NCBI GenBank assembly: GCA_036260075.1
Contig: DATAAM010000010.1
Coordinates: forward strand, 1-6,543
Direction: 5' to 3'
Length of the DNA stretch: 6,543 nucleotides
From: DATAAM01 sp036260075
Lineage (GTDB): Bacteria > Actinomycetota > Acidimicrobiia > Acidimicrobiales > JAHWLA01
The notes below the pieces were generated by a model that was not told where the DNA came from, searched no databases, and saw only the letters and a program-made list of their open reading frames with translations. Below, piece by piece: positions 6,510 to 6,543 of the stretch; within the stretch, counting starts at the first letter, position 1; each line of letters opens with the position of its first letter. A program made the position numbers and the translations under genes.

Positions 6510-6543
6510 CGGAAGCTGGATCGTAAGCCAGGTCGTACAAAGT
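6506..6543 (-). CDS. Possible C-terminal tail of an upstream gene (last 11 codons)
   Basis: One minus-strand frame from the window edge ends in TGA at 6508-6506, overlapping the GTG start of the transporter fusion as GTGA. The visible residues would be FVRPGLRSSFR. The same 4-base overlap joins three other gene pairs in the window, which makes a coding end here plausible. Another frame is also open to the edge, and 38 bases cannot prove coding. A substrate-binding protein is the obvious missing partner, but nothing here identifies it. Confidence 0.3.
   Translation of the reverse strand, partial: FVRPGLRSSFR

Noticed and set aside
4120..6540. 806-codon second frame on the minus strand within the LivHMG gene
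   Set aside because: The product is Arg/Pro/Gly/Ala-rich without motifs, whereas the overlapping frame encodes clear permease and ATPase signatures.
1..6543. CRISPR array, tRNA, rRNA, insertion sequence or attachment site
   Set aside because: No spaced repeats, tRNA-like cloverleaf, transposase motifs or terminal inverted repeats were seen; coding sequence fills almost the whole window.

Overview
The window is very GC-rich (roughly 70% by eye), gene-dense DNA. Every gene I can support lies on the minus strand. Composition, frequent GTG starts, 4-base gene overlaps and a thiolase/DUF35 pair suggest a high-GC actinobacterium. Acidimicrobiia or a related lipid-degrading group is my guess, not something the sequence proves.

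In transcription order (right to left) the layout is as follows. (i) A possible last 11 codons of an upstream gene sit at the right edge. (ii) A 963-residue fusion at 6509-3618 joins LivH-like permease, LivM-like permease and LivG-like ATPase, and ends in a small Cys/Cys/Cys/His tail. (iii) A 171-residue predicted lipoprotein lies at 3621-3106. (iv) A 764-residue fusion at 3109-815 joins a 12-helix major facilitator (MFS) domain to a LivF-like ATPase. (v) A 53-base gap follows, the only intergenic space. (vi) A 146-residue DUF35 zinc-ribbon/OB-fold protein lies at 761-321. (vii) The first 108 residues of a thiolase-superfamily enzyme lie at 324-1, cut by the left edge.

Four junctions are 4-base start/stop overlaps (GTGA or ATGA), the rightmost only tentatively. 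This points to one translationally coupled transport operon leading into a CoA-thioester catabolic pair. Between them the two fusions hold all four membrane and ATPase parts of a branched-chain-amino-acid-type (HAAT) ABC importer. An MFS domain is added to one ATPase, a metal-binding-like tail to the other, and a lipoprotein is encoded between them. No substrate-binding protein is visible. It could lie just upstream, or the lipoprotein could have an accessory role.

The most interesting part is this hybrid ABC/MFS transporter. Its ATPase motifs also predict one canonical and one degenerate ATP site. The neighbouring thiolase/DUF35 pair suggests a substrate degraded as a CoA thioester (fatty-acid, steroid side-chain or similar carboxylate) rather than an amino acid. 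That link is inference from gene order.
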